Shown here: piece by piece, positions 12,121-24,525 of the stretch
Layout of the letters: each line of letters starts with the position of its first letter
Numbering within the stretch: the first letter of the stretch is position 1
Assembly (NCBI GenBank): GCA_020543525.1
Contig: JAHYIO010000036.1
Location: forward strand, 620,001-684,000
DNA from: Coriolopsis trogii
Taxonomy: Eukaryota; Basidiomycota; Agaricomycetes; Polyporales; Polyporaceae
Direction of reading: 5' to 3'
Length of the DNA: 64,000 nt
Program-made: the position numbers and the translations under genes
The notes under the pieces: generated by a model
The model's database searches: none
Seen by the model: only the letters and a program-made list of their open reading frames with translations
What the model was told of the DNA's origin: nothing

Positions 12121-14473
12121 TCACGCACTCGAAGGGCTCAGGATGGCTGTCAAGATCAGGCAGGAGGCATCAGCGCTGTTGGTCTCAAGCCTGAGTACGC
12201 GTGAGGGCGGACGGAACACAGCAAAATGCCGCCATCCTTTCCGCGGTTGTACGTACCTGATACCGCCGTCTGAGAATTTGCCAGATGGAATGACGGGCTT
12301 GCCGTTCATTAGGGGCGGGTCGATGTCGAAAACGGCCAGGATGCACACGGATGCGAGCCACATCGACGCGTCTGCCAAGTGAATACCTAAATGCACCTAT
12401 TAGCGCATTCCTGCCTTCTACTATCAACGGAGTGACCTGCCTGGACAGATGCTGCGGTTGAACAGAGCAATAGCGACGGACGTGCGTAAGTAATGTCGTG
12501 GAGGGACCAGAAGAGAATATGAACGATGCATACCGACGCCCATAGCCGAAAAGATACTTGCGTGGGTCGAATTGCTTCTCTGTGCCTATGAAGCGTTCGG
12601 GAGCAAACTTGTGCGGCTCTGGGTACGTCTTAGCATCCTGAAAAAATCGCCTGTATGCAGTGGCAGTGGCGAGTGAATGACGCATCTAGATACTGGCGGG
12701 GAGGTGACACACCAATTGTTTGGAATGACAATCGACCCCTTCGGAATAAAGTATCCATCATGCACGTCGTCCTCGCGCGCAACATGTGCCAGTCCTGCGC
12801 ATAAGACTGTATCAGCAGAGGAAGGGCGAAGGGATAGGGATATGGTTCGGACAGGATGCACTCACCCAGAGGTCCAAACGTGTAGTAACGCATGATTTCG
12901 AGGTAGAGCCCCTCACAGTACGGAAGTCGATCGCGATCAGCAAACGTCGGTAAACGATCACGTCCAACCACGGCATCAATTTCTGCCTGCGCGGCCTTTC
13001 GCTCCTCCGGATGACGCGTGATGCCGAGGACGAATGCTTCCATACCTGCCACGGTCTTATCGAAGGTCAGGGAGGTGCCGGGAAGAGAGAAAGTAGACTA
13101 ACAGTGTCTGCGCCACCTTCATGTACCGCCCAGATGAGTCACACGAAGACGAGAGTAGTAGGAAGAGCGTACCGCTATAGATCCCAGCAGCAGCCCATTG
13201 TATTACGCGCTCCTCGTCAGGAGAATGGGTTTTCCCTTCGAGGTGACTTTGAGTGAACGAAGGACGTGCAAAGCCTAGGGCCTTTTGATGACCACAAGAG
13301 TCAGCTGACGACCCGTAAAGCGAGGAATGACGCACCATTTGTTGTTTCACCAACTCAAATGGAGTATGTAGCATCGCTTCAACATAGCCGCGGTACTCCT
13401 TAGCTTTCTGCTTCCATGTAGTTCCAGGCATCCAGGAAGGCACATATTGAACTTCGATGTACGTTAGTACTTCGTCCACATAGGAACAGGAGTCGTTACT
13501 CACGCAATGGGAACACATCCACCAGGAACGCGTTCGGCTTTGTCGTCGCAGAAAACCCATCCATGGCATCATCAACGAGCTTGACGAGCTCCTGGCCGCC
13601 GGGGTCGGAGGCTCTACAGCCGTACGCAAGCAGGAGGACTATTCCACCCGCAAAACTGGGTCGTTTTTTTGATAGTGAGCTGGGGCGAGCATGTTTGCGA
13701 TGTAGGAGATAGCATACCGGCGTGTGTGCTCTACCCAGTCCCTAGGTTCGGCAAGCAGGTGCTTCAGGTAGACGTTAGTCTCCACTTGAAGTTCGTGACT
13801 GACGTCATCTATTTTGGCCTTGGTGCCCATGAACTGGCTGAAGAGACGGCGATACTCGACCCAGCGGTCGCAAAATTGGATAAGGGCGGGCCCTTCATTC
13901 CATCCTACGAGTTGACCCCCCATAACGAGCTTCGGACGATCGCTGTAGAGAAGACCTTTCTTGTCCAGCATCTCCAGAGCATACTTGGGATCGTTGAGGA
14001 TGATTATGCTCTGGCCAAGAGCGTTTACATATGTGATGCCACCTGCGAGCGAGGCGACGAAAGTCAGTCATCAGGTCAGCATATCTGAAGCGGTCTGGAT
14101 TCGAAAGTCGAAGTCTGTGAGGAATGCATATAGTCAGTGCAGCTGGGTTCCCACCATCCGACACGTCGCACCGTAGGGGCATTTAAGCAGGGCTGGAGAC
14201 ACGTACAAGGGTCGATGCAATACACGGGATCGATAGGATGCAGCAGGCATGGATATAGATGTACGCACCATAAGTATCGCCCCACTTTGAGAAAGTCTCC
14301 CAAGGTCGGGATTGGGGCAGGTCTACAACGTTCCCGACGAACGGCAGAGGTCTCGGACCTGGTGGCAACGGAGCAGAACGGTGTGGTGAATACACGGAAC
14401 GATACACCAGATAGGAAATCAAAGCGATAGCAGCTGGTAGTACAAAGGAAAGACCGGTGTTGTGGTCCTCCAT
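12121..14473 (-). CDS. Cytochrome P450 monooxygenase (first copy)
   Basis: Starts MEDHNTGLSFVLPAAIALIS with an N-terminal membrane anchor, followed by the proline-rich hinge PLPPGPRPLPFVGNV. Later exons give WVEYRRLFSQF, the I-helix motif GGADT|TVAGMEAF (joined across an intron near 13.05 kb), the K-helix E-x-x-R as LEIMR, the PERF-like EPHKFAPERF, and the haem loop FGYGRR-ICPGR, whose cysteine lies in a tiny exon at about 12437-12451. The end reads FDIDPPLMNGKPVIPSGKF then GIRYVQPR. The first intron (about 14269-14064) is roughly 205 nt, much longer than the rest. The usual GT-AG join after the haem mini-exon leaves the conserved LADASMWLAS out of frame; a GTTGAT donor restores it with three extra residues. 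Likely an ER-bound oxidase of secondary or lipid metabolism. Confidence 0.85.
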
Positions 14474-15216
14474 GGGAGACAGAACGATGGAGAGCTCGGC
14501 GAAGGTATGTGGGGTACCATGATGTTCGCGCTCCTACGTAGACCACTGGCGTCTGGGATGGTGCTCGGCCCCAGTCCCTGACAGTGACCGAAGGTACGAA
14601 TCGTAGGCAAGGCGTGAGAATGATCAGCTGGAATTAAGTGTTGTCTCTATCCGAATTATACACCGATAACAAAATCATCCGCCTTTTTATTTTCCAGCTG
14701 GCTCACGGGCGGAAAGATGCTTCCTATGTGGGCGTTGGGCGCTGAGCGCTTATGCGTGACATGGGACCTTCCCTGTCAGTGCCATACGTACAAGGTTGCC
14801 ACGACGCCGTCAGGGAGCGGCATTCTTGCGCAGAGCCATCACCCAAATTCAGGTCAACCTGGCGGCAAAGTCATTTGTACAGAACTTCAAACGTCAAACG
14901 AATGGGAACATGCGCGTGACATCTCAGAAGCTCCAAGAACAGAAGACATCGCTCAAGGCGGGAAGCGGCGGAAAACGGCGTCCATCGCTCCAGTACAGTG
15001 TGGTGCATGGTGCTGGAGGCTCAATGTGTCGTTACCCGAAGGCTCGGTGCGGTGACTAGCGCTACACCGACTTCTACTGACTCCCATGAAAACACGGAAT
15101 CTCCTCGCTTCCTGCGGGAGGAAAGCCTATCTATAGTACGTTGTCCCCGGCCTCAGGGGCTGCAGCAAACGACTTGTTTGCGCTTCCCTCATTTCTAACC
15201 CGTCGCTACCGCCGTC
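14474..15216. promoter_or_regulatory. Divergent promoter region between P450 and MFS carrier
   Basis: About 740 bp separates the start codons of the P450 (-) and the transporter (+), so the two may share control elements. A TATA-like CTATCTATAG lies at about 15127-15136, some 80-90 bp before the MFS start. The frame at 14717-15059 has no recognised motif and is probably chance. Confidence 0.4.
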
Positions 15217-17257
15217 ATGGCCGTTCCCCCTGCGTCTGACCACGAGTTGGCCAAGGTTGCCGAGATTTGGTCCCGACCTGCTCTGCCCAGCGACTCGCAA
15301 ACACGGTCCCTATCTCCATCAACTCCGCCGTCATCTAACACAGTGGATGGTGGTTATCACGCCTATGGATCCCTTGTCGGGGGGTAAGTCTCTTCGGGAA
15401 TAATCAGCAGACCTCTACTCATGTTCTCCAGTTTCTTCGTGGCAGTCGCAACCTTCGGTTACACCAACGCCTTCGGTGTCTATCAGGACACTTACACTCG
15501 GGCTGGCACCGCCTCTCCGTCCAGCATCAGTTGGATAGGCTCAACTCAGCTATTCTTCCTCCTTGCCATGGGCCTTCCTTCAGGTATTCTACTGGACAAA
15601 GGGTACTTTCGAGTGACGCTCGCCGCAGGCTCTCTGCTCTACGTCTTTTCGTACGTACTTCGTCTGCCTGGGCCGTTCTTGTCGGTCCGCATTGGCACGT
15701 CTTATTGGGTGTCGAGAGACAACACGATGCACGTCAATGCAAAGCATTCGTTCAATTGTCAGGCGAGAAGGCCTTTGCTATCTTCAATGACCCTTTGAGA
15801 CGACGACAGTGATTGCGCTGAACCTACGACATCAGTTGTGTCGCCTGGGGGTCTGTGGGACATAGAGCTGACATAGGCGTTCCCTCACAGGTTGTTCATG
15901 GTCTCAATCGCCGACCGTACCAAGTACTACCAGATATACCTATCCCAGGGTCTTGGTATGGGCATCGGGGCCGGTTTAATCTATGTTCCCAGTGTTGCTG
16001 TACAAGGCCACCATTGGCGCGCACGCCGCGCCTTTGCCATGGGCATCGTTGTCTGCGGTAGGTACATATTTTCCCCTAAATTCACGGCCACCCTCTCTGA
16101 TAGCTTGGTAGGGTCATCCGTTGGCGGCCTGATCTTTCCGATAATGCTAAATAATCTCTTCAACGGGTCTACCGGCTTCGAATGGGGCGTACGTGCCAGT
16201 GCCTTTCTCGTTCTGGCTCTCCTCATAGCCAGCAACATACTAATGACTGCGCGCCCTCCTGTGCGCACAAACATCGACACACCGAAGGCTAACATGAAGG
16301 TTATCATGACCGACGTGCCGTATCTGCTAGCCAACGTTTCGTACGTGCGGTGAACTCCTCTGCTGGCATGACCTTGCGTGTCTCACGACTGCCCCCAGGA
16401 CTCTCCTCATTGACTGGGGCCTCTTCTTCCCATGTACGTCCGACTCGGTCAACGGCTGACCATTGCGCTCACAATCTGTGCAGACTTCTACCTCCAGCTG
16501 TATGCTATTCTGCATGGCGTTGATGCCAATATTTCCTTTTATACAGTAAGATGTCTGAGGTATTCTGGTCGGGCAGCAAATTGCTGACGCCATGTATCTC
16601 GTGTTTGCTGTAGCTTGCCATCATGAACGGAGCTGCTATCCCGGGGCGAGTTGTCCCCAACTACTTCGCAGACAAATACGGGCCCTTCAACTCGATCATC
16701 TTTCCTACTGTGGCCTGTGCTGCACTCCTTTTCGCCCTCTTCGGAGTTCGGGACGTAGTAGGCACGGTCGTCTTCGCTGTCCTATTCGGATTCTTCTCTG
16801 GATCATGTCAGTGGTCTCTTCTCGTCCGTTCCGACATCTATTGGCCCAATGACTGACTGAGATATATGAGCAGATTTGTCACTGTGTGCACCGTGCGTAG
16901 CAAGCTTGGCCCGCGATCCGAGCGAGTTTGGGTGTGTACAGTGCAAACACTCTTGGTTCCATCTCCATGCCTGATCTCACACGTTGTCCTATCGATATCA
17001 GTGCGCGATTCGGACCGGCGTATCTCATTTCTTCCTTCGGCGCGCTGACAGGCACTCCCATTACCGGTGCGCTTCTTGGCCATACGTTCCCATGGTGGAA
17101 GCCCCTCCTCTTTTGCGGGGTATGTTGCTCACATGGTATCAAGGGGTGCTTTCATCGGTTAACAATGTGGGTGTAGGTGGCATCAGTAGGGTCGCTTGTC
17201 TTGCTCATCATCGCACGGAACATGATAGCGAGACGGAAGGGAACGCGATACGTCTGA
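15217..17257 (+). CDS. MFS transporter, monocarboxylate-carrier-like
   Basis: Begins MAVPPASDHELAKVAEIW with a polar, Ser/Pro-rich N-terminus, then the first membrane span FFVAVATFGYTNAFGVYQD, the conserved SSISWIGSTQLFFL, and later YYQIYLSQGLGMGIGAGLIY, NGAAIPGRVVPNYFADKYG and FGPAYLISSFGALTGTPITG, ending RKGTRYV. Order and wording match fungal MCT-type major facilitator proteins (Mch family) with 12 spans. At least seven exons; most introns are about 50-70 nt, but the one after LLYVFS (15651-15890) is about 240 nt. The final exon starts VASVGSLVLLIIARNM. Likely a plasma-membrane or vacuolar exporter/importer of an organic acid; the substrate is not predictable. It is divergent from the P450, and co-function is an inference. 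Confidence 0.85.
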
Positions 17258-18535
17258 GGAGAGAGGAGTGCGTAAGTATATCATGAGCGCACATCCGAGG
17301 GCATTCTTTTTTCTTGGACTTTATTGTCGCTCCTGCGAGATGTCCGCTTGGTGACGAGATGACTGCGTAAGCGTATCAAATTTGGACAGCGCGTACACAC
17401 AGAATAGAGTAGAGCGCATATCAGCTAGATTGACTCGGACCAGCGCAGTATCCACGGCTCGTACATGTGTCAACTGTGGAAGGGGGGGCGCTCCATCGCG
17501 GAGCTCAACTACTTGAGGAACGGCTGTCTTGGCCTTACGTCGACCTGCGGCATCTCTCACGCTGCGCTGCCCCTAAGAACGACAACGGTGACAGGGACAA
17601 GTAGCAGGTGACCGTTGAAATTCAGAAACGTAACACCGGGTTGCTTCCTCCGAGCTTCGTCGGGTACATGTGGTTTGGGGTCCCGAGTAGCATCAAATCG
17701 GCAGAATGCACCTCAGTGTTCTTCTCGGGTGCCGAAATTTGTCATGGCATATCTAGACATCCAAGGGTCGCCCTGGACGGTTCAGGTTGCAGGCCGGTCG
17801 AATCTTCCATGCGCTCAGTTCAATATAGGAGTATCATGCATCATGCTTGATGGCACACGACTATTCCATTAGGAGGGGCGTACAGCGTCACCCCGCAGCC
17901 AGTGCGGCGCTCCCTGGTACCGTACACTCTGGAGCTCATGTGTCCCATCATAATTCTTGGATGCCCCACTGAAGTTACGGTCGTGCGTGACCCAAAGCGG
18001 TCTTCTGAGGGAGCGTTGTGGCGTTGATTTCGCAGCGAGAGCTCCTGCTCTTTCGCACCCTCACACTGGTGCTCCACCCCGGATAACATCTTGGGAGACT
18101 TCCCCTCACACACAATTATGGTATTGAGGCTGCTCAAACCAGAACGCGACTACTTCTGACCGAACCAAGGAAGTTACAAGACGTCTACGAACATATAAAT
18201 CTTAGCAAGTACACAGCGAGATCTTTCCATAGATAGCACAAGCGCAAAACGAGAGCCAGATTGTGAACGTGAGCTGGAGAGACCAGATGCAATGGCAAAT
18301 ACACGACTGTAAGAGCTCATATGCGAGTTCAAGAAAGGAAAGCATAGGAAGCGATGATAAGACCGAGAAGAGACTGGAAAGCGGTGAACATTGAGACCAC
18401 GCACAGCAAGTGTACGTCAACCGTATGCCTGTTTGCAGACTTGCCTGGCAAGCATGTTTGTGAGCTGTCGTCGACGACGTTGCTCTTTACATGAATGGCT
18501 TCTGGAGATGACCGTCTTAAGCATCCAACAAGTTG
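17258..18535. other. Intergenic, no gene recognised
   Basis: Contains short frames only. It lies downstream of the MFS gene and downstream of the minus-strand DUF6534 gene, so it should hold both 3' ends. No motif recognised. Confidence 0.4.
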
Positions 18536-20644
18536 CTATTTCAGGCGTAAGGTCAGGAACGAGAGACTCACGCGATCAACTGCCGCGGATTTATTGTCTA
18601 AGTGGCGGAGCTCAAGACTCTCCTCATGGTGGGAGAAGCGGTCTAAGCGTCCGAGGTCGACGTGTACTTGCTCCGAGACAGTGATACCGGATGACTGATT
18701 CACCGTGTCGTTTGTGCCACCGCGCGTTCCAGGGCGGAAAGACATGGTTCCGAGAGGGGAGCGCACGCTCTCGTCCGTGCAAGGATTTTTGCCAATCTCC
18801 CGCAGGTGATCACGGGCATTCAAAGTCGCCAGCAAGCTGTTCACATAGACTGTAGGCAGATAGGAGACCGGGTCATGAGGAAGACAATCCAACCAGAGGG
18901 GGTGTCGACTCACTGTGCACGGTAATAAATTCAAGGACCATGGCCCAAATTTCTCCCGGCTGAATGATGAGCTGAGGAAGGATGAGCACAAGGTGAGGTC
19001 TCAAGAGGTCAACACCTACATAAATCGTCTGCACTATAACCAACATACTACGCGCGGAGGGGATCAGTTAAGGTGTCCGTTTATAATCGAACAATGGGGA
19101 GCAAACCCACGTAGTCAAGACGAATCTGTTGACCGCATACATGATGAGTGTCTTCACGAGTTTGACAGAGCTGGAATGTAGTCAGCAAGGAGTAATCTAC
19201 AGATGTCCAAAAATGAAGGCCCTCAAGTCGCACCTGCTGAAATCGGTGGTAGAGTCATATAGCACTACACACAAGGTAGATGCAGTGACGGCGTCCGATG
19301 CCATCCGGACGCAGAACAAGGGTATCATGGAGACATACTAGGACAAACTAGTCAAGCTATCATAAATGGTGTCGCGTTGGCAGGGGACTTACGACGGCCT
19401 CTTTGAGTAAGAACAACTGCCAGATAACGAACCTGTGGCATATCAAAGTCAGTTCATTCTCAGCCGCGACCATTATATACCGGTATGGAACATACAGCTT
19501 GACCGTTAGGGCTGTTGGTGATTGTCAATCAACCTGTGCAATACATATATAACGCGCAGCTCACCGATTCCAAATCCTTTAACATAACGTCTCAGCTCAA
19601 TAGGTTGATCAATGACATGGGAGAGAAGCTACTTACCAAGCTGAGCCAAAATGAGGAGAACCTGTCAAATGCAATTTAGGATATGTCCGATAAAAGTTCA
19701 GGGAAGGAAAGCCTACCATGGTGACACCGATGAGCATCCGCCATCTCCCCTTTGAGACTACCAATAATGTCACCGCGACTTCAGAGATTGATCTCTACTT
19801 TGACGTTTGCAGGAGTGACTTACGAGTAACGATCATCCGCGCAAAGAAGCTTTCCGGAGTCATTCCGTCAGTATGTGCAGACTGACACGATGCGAGGACT
19901 TACCACTGCACAAGGAAGCAGGTAACGACCTAGGGTCAGTATGTCAGTACTACCTCATCAGTCCGTATGGAACTTGCGTCCTCACCCCAACTCCTGTCGC
20001 AGCCTAATGCGTGGCACCATCGCATTTCATGAGTTTCAGGGTAACATTCAAAAGTAGAGGACGCACGTACGTAGACGGACCTAAGCGAGGTCAGAAACGC
20101 ATTCGATTAGAAGTTGATGGGTTTCGAACGGACGACTAGGCCTCACCATTCACCATCCGTCAAAAGGGCAACATCGGTATAGCTGAACACCTATACAGGG
20201 CATGAAGACAAGGTAGAAAGGAGATATAACATCATAATCCGCTCACGAGATAGTGCCAGACCGTATGGCATACTACAGAGTTGATTAGCACTCTCCAAGA
20301 GACGGAAGGTACGGCGCTCACTCACCCAAAATCGCATGGGTGGTGGAGAGGCAGCTGAGAGACATGGATTTGTTAGATTGCCGGTCTCAATATTTGCAGA
20401 ATGTACCATCACGAACAAGAGTGCCAGGACCTGTAGTTTCATCAGGCTCCTAAATGAGGCGTAGCGAAGACAGGTGTCTCGAGATGCTTACCAAGAGCTT
20501 CAAATACAGGCGGTCCTTCTCATATCGTATAAAGTAAAGATAGGACTGTACCAAACCAGGCTTTCAGTGTCTGCATCAAACCGCGAGACCACTAGCTATC
20601 CGGCGAACCTGTAGGACCGAAAGTCCGTAGAAAACCAGCATAAC
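18536..20644 (-). CDS. DUF6534-family multi-pass membrane protein, 5' end uncertain
   Basis: Exons on the minus strand follow the DUF6534 pattern of basidiomycetes. The first supported exon gives VMLVFYGLSVLQ (from 20644), then SYLYFIRYEKDRLYLKLL, then VLALLFVMVHSANI. Towards the C-terminus come MASDAVTASTLCVVLYDSTT, SVKLVKTLIMYAVNRFVLTT, IWAMVLEFITVH and, after an intron, the family hallmark IYVNSLLATLNARDHLR followed by a polar tail ending at 18536. The middle exons (about 19.4-20.1 kb) are not clearly resolved and the true start codon was not found, so it may be partly decayed. The family is predicted to have about seven membrane spans; its function is unknown. A second member lies at 45969-54475. 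Confidence 0.6.
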
Positions 20645-21889
20645 CTGACAACAGGCCAGTGACCCGCCTTCACGTCCGAGTCAGAGATCTGTAGCTAGGT
20701 ACTTCGTACCAAAAGTGTTACATACCGTACGTTTGCTGGAAAATTGACTGTGTCACCGGGGTGGGGCGGTCGAGTGGTAGTGCATCCATGGTTGGCTATG
20801 GGAAGTGTCTGACGGAATGTGAGTGGGATGTGGGCCACGCCACAAAGACGGAGGAGTATATCTGGTCGTCCAGACGGGGTTACGATGGTAATTCTGAGAA
20901 GAAAACCTACTCCAGAGGTGGGGACATGTACATATGGTTGCATGATCCAGTATGTCCTCTTCGACCAGTGGGCGCTGAGCGCTGACAGGGCTGTACACGC
21001 CGCCGAACAACCCGTGGCCGGCGTCGGATGAGCCACCCACATCCCTCGCTTCTCATACGATGGAAGGGCACTCACAAATGGAAGGCGGCCAGTAGATGAG
21101 AGCAGATCGAAGCGAAGAAGGAAAAAGCATGGGACCACCTGTCACCGAAGCGTCGAGTTGAAGCGAGCGCACAGCCGGAGCGCACCAGCGGATTGCATCT
21201 CTTTCCGGAACATCGGTTGCTCATGCTGCAGAAGTGCATCATGACTACCTAGTTGTCCATTATGGCGATTGCGGCTGATGAAACCTCACCCTCTTATCCG
21301 GGTCTACTCAGCATCGCATGTCTCCGGCAGTGCAGTTTGTCACATGGGTGAGAGTGATGGTGCGCGTGAGATCGCGACTCTTCTGAAGAAGAACGTATTG
21401 CTTGACAGGGTTTCGCAATCCTGACGAATCCGAGGCATAGTGCAGCACCGTATATCCTGCTCCCATGATGTTCCAAGTCGGGACCTATTTGACCTGTTGC
21501 GACCTATAATGTGTGGCAACATCTTCAGCTAATATGTACAAAACCTCCGATGTCCCTGCGAACGGCCTGCTTCCCACACTCAGCAAGCTCAAAGTATGCG
21601 GGTACGCAGGTTGGTTCACTTCACCGGACGGAACATGTTCCTCTGTACCCAATTCATAGTTATGGATAATCTATAGCCCATATGCATCTCGACCCATTTA
21701 GCATGTATATTAATTCACTAATTGAGATCGTATGTTCCTTCTGATGTCATAACTCATGGAATGACCGTCTTATGAAATCTAGGGTAGAAATCTTATCATA
21801 CCCACACAATGGGAATAACACTCCCCACACTTTATTCGCTCTATGCGCACTCTTCCAAAATGTTCTCCTGCGAACAGAGTAGTGGCCCG
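20645..21889. other. Intergenic, no clear gene
   Basis: The minus-strand frame 20695-21138 is open for 147 codons but has no recognised motif. Its last part (GDTVNFPANVR before a GTATGT donor at about 20725) could be an upstream exon of the DUF6534 gene. The region 21.2-21.9 kb is AT-richer, with nothing recognised. Confidence 0.35.
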
Positions 21890-23820
21890 TCAGTACATCT
21901 GTAGATGCAAGCAATCACGAATAACGAAGCCTACCGGACGTGTGAACGTAAAACGGTGTAACGACGTGTATGCTCTAGCATAACCCACTTCCGCATACAC
22001 AAAGAGGTACTCCCATTTCCGCGTAAATGCTTCGAGAGCCTCGGAATCCTCCAAAAAAGGATACTTCTCTTGCATGCTCTTGAGGGCTTCGCCCTGGAAG
22101 TTCTGCTTGAATCGCCTGACGTGTTGTGGGTCAGCTACTCCTCAGCCTGAGGGGGATGTATACGTCATAGTCTCACCTTCCCCATTCTCGAAGAGTTCGG
22201 CAATAATCTACCATGTGGTGAGCGTGAGGACAATAGACTCGGACACAAACATGTTGGGTACACATACGAATCCCATGGTCTTCGACAGAATATACGACCA
22301 GTCTGCCGCTGACAGCCTTCTGTGCCGACACTAGGAGGCTTGTCGGACTAGGTGCATGATTGTTTGGCCAATGGTAGCGACGTGCAAAATCTTCCGCCCT
22401 GCGAGCAGCGTAACCCAACATCAGTTATAAAATGGGAGGAGGGAGTATCGAGAACGTACTGCATTTCGGTGAATCTATGTTCTGGCTGAGTAGTCGAAGA
22501 AATGACCACTGTCGCACGATCCCTTTTCAGAGCCCAGTCGATGACTCTGAAGTAGTCGGAGTAGTTCTTGGGCCCCACCGCCTGTACATTGCAGTCAGTC
22601 CAAGCGCATGTGGTTGTGCACGCTGCAAGACATGCCTCTATCATCTCGCAGCTTATGCAGGCATCGAAGGCTCCTTTGAACGATTCGGGTAGCTGGCGGT
22701 AGTCACAGAGGTGTACTCGGACACAATTCGAGAGGCCAGCAGCTGCGATGCGCTTGTCTGCTAGGGTCTTTTGCTCGCTGGAGAGCGTGATCGCGTCCAC
22801 CTCACATCCCAGTTTGCCAGCCTAGGAGCAAAATACCATGAGTCAGGAGGGGAAGGGTTGAAGTGAAGTGTCTCACAGCTATTGCCATTGCACCCCATCC
22901 AGAACCGATTTCAAGTAGTCGGTCCCCCGGGCGCAGCCGAGCTTGTTTCAAGTAGCTATGAATCTTGCGTTGCTGAGCGGCTTCAAGATCGTTGGGGAAG
23001 GGGCCAAAGTTGAGATCACCGCGCGGGCCGTTCTCCTCCTCCCCCCACAACGCCGTGGAGTACATCATCTCCTCACTCAAAAAGCACTGTGCACAACGTA
23101 CATTACATGCCGCACACACGTATTCGCTTGGGCATCCTCACCTGCATGAATGTGTTCGAGACATCATACGATGCTGCCTGTGCAGATCATGAGAGGTAGA
23201 GCTCCGAGCATCAGTAGGAGGCAATAGAGACATACAGCGTTCAATCTGGCCATTCGTAGACTCTGCCGAGTCGTAGACTTGATGATGAGGGCTGTGTAGT
23301 AGTTCAGGATCGAGGAGAGGGTGCTCTGTATCGCAGCGAAGCCTTCGCGGTTGTCAAGCCAGAGCTACCACGTCCATGTGAGTATAATGCTGAGACGAGC
23401 AAAGCAGCTACTACGCACATTCATGAAGCCTTTTAGGTCGCCGATATCACAATCCCCATACATGAACGCTTCGGCTACTGTCTCCGGTGACGTTCGTTCA
23501 TGAGGATATGGTAAACAGACGGGTATAATACTCACATCCTAAATCGTGCGACATAAATATCCTCGTCCAAAAAGAGGGCTTGACGATAGTGAGGCGAACG
23601 GGCTCCCGCCCAGGCTCGGGCACTCCGAACAACCGCCTTTCAACGCCCTCTTCAAGGAGAAGCTCGCCTTGCCTCAAACCTCGAGACAACATAGAGAATG
23701 TGGAGAGTCGGACTGCAAAGCAAGTTATGAACGTGTGCATGAGACCGAAGAGATGGAACACTCACTGTAATTTACCCACCATCCTCCGATGAGGACAGAG
23801 ATCGGACTGAGTGAAGCCAT
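21890..23820 (-). CDS. Cyclopropane-fatty-acid-synthase-like SAM-dependent methyltransferase
   Basis: The first exon (23820-23766) reads MASLSPISVLIGGWWVNY and joins to IRLSTFSMLSRGLRQGELLL. Following exons give EAFMYGDCDIGDLKGFMN, NREGFAAIQSTLSS, YDVSNTFMQCFLSEEMMYST, the SAM-binding motif LLEIGSGWGAMAIA, EVDAITLSSEQKTLA, ISCEMIE|AVGPKNYSDYF, DFARRYHWPNNHAPS, WEYLFVYAEVGYARA and FTFTRP. These are the successive hallmarks of the CFA synthase family. The EMIE/AVGP join requires a GC-AG intron (22635-22582). Eight or more short introns are present. Family enzymes transfer a methyl group from SAM to an acyl-chain double bond at the membrane; the exact product here is unknown. It is divergent from the P450 at 24526. 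Confidence 0.88.
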
Positions 23821-24525
23821 GTGTATGAGGAAACAACAGCTCAGGTTCGCGGTGAGCCTATCACGGTCGGTTCATGCATCGGTCCTTATATGATCTCATG
23901 ATATATGCGCTCAGAGTCACAAGCCGCCAAAACTGAACGAAGCAAAACGGCGACTCGCAGCAATAACCTGCCCTCCGACCTCCGAGTACAGTCACACCTG
24001 GAAGCTGCTGAATGTGCGAGAGTCGAGACTGGGTAGTACAATGGCTTCTGATCAGACTCAGAAGCCAACACCGCAAGAAGAAGCCGTAGCACTAGGAGAT
24101 CAGAATAAGTTCGAAGGAATGGGCGGCGTCGTCTCTGAGGCCGATTACGTGGACAGCGGGTTTTGGCGTCTGGTGAGAGCAGCGCTCACCGAGGAATGTA
24201 GCTGTGACAGCGACTACGTCGGCTAGGCTCAGCCATCGTTGGCGCTCGAATCACACGTTGACCATCTCATTTATCGCGACTTCTGCCTTCTTGATGCGAA
24301 TTCCGGGGGACAAATCGGAGGCAAGGTGGCTAGAATCTCGCGCGTTGCAGATGCCGGACTCATGCGCCAAGTGGATCGTGCGATTGCTTGCGCCAGTTAT
24401 GCCGTTGCCTGGTATGTGGGCGAAGGGAGAGCGCAGTGGCAGGGGACTCTCACACAACCTTCCTTTCCACTTCCAGGACCACGCAAGCCTACGTCCGACC
24501 TCCTTGTCGTAAACGTCTTTGCAAT
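23821..24525. promoter_or_regulatory. Divergent region between CFA-like gene and second P450
   Basis: About 700 bp between divergent start codons. A plus-strand frame at 24041-24225 (MASDQTQKPTPQEEAVALGD) and a longer frame 24239-24757 are open but not recognised; the latter overlaps P450 exon 1 in another frame. A small unrecognised gene here cannot be excluded. Confidence 0.3.
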
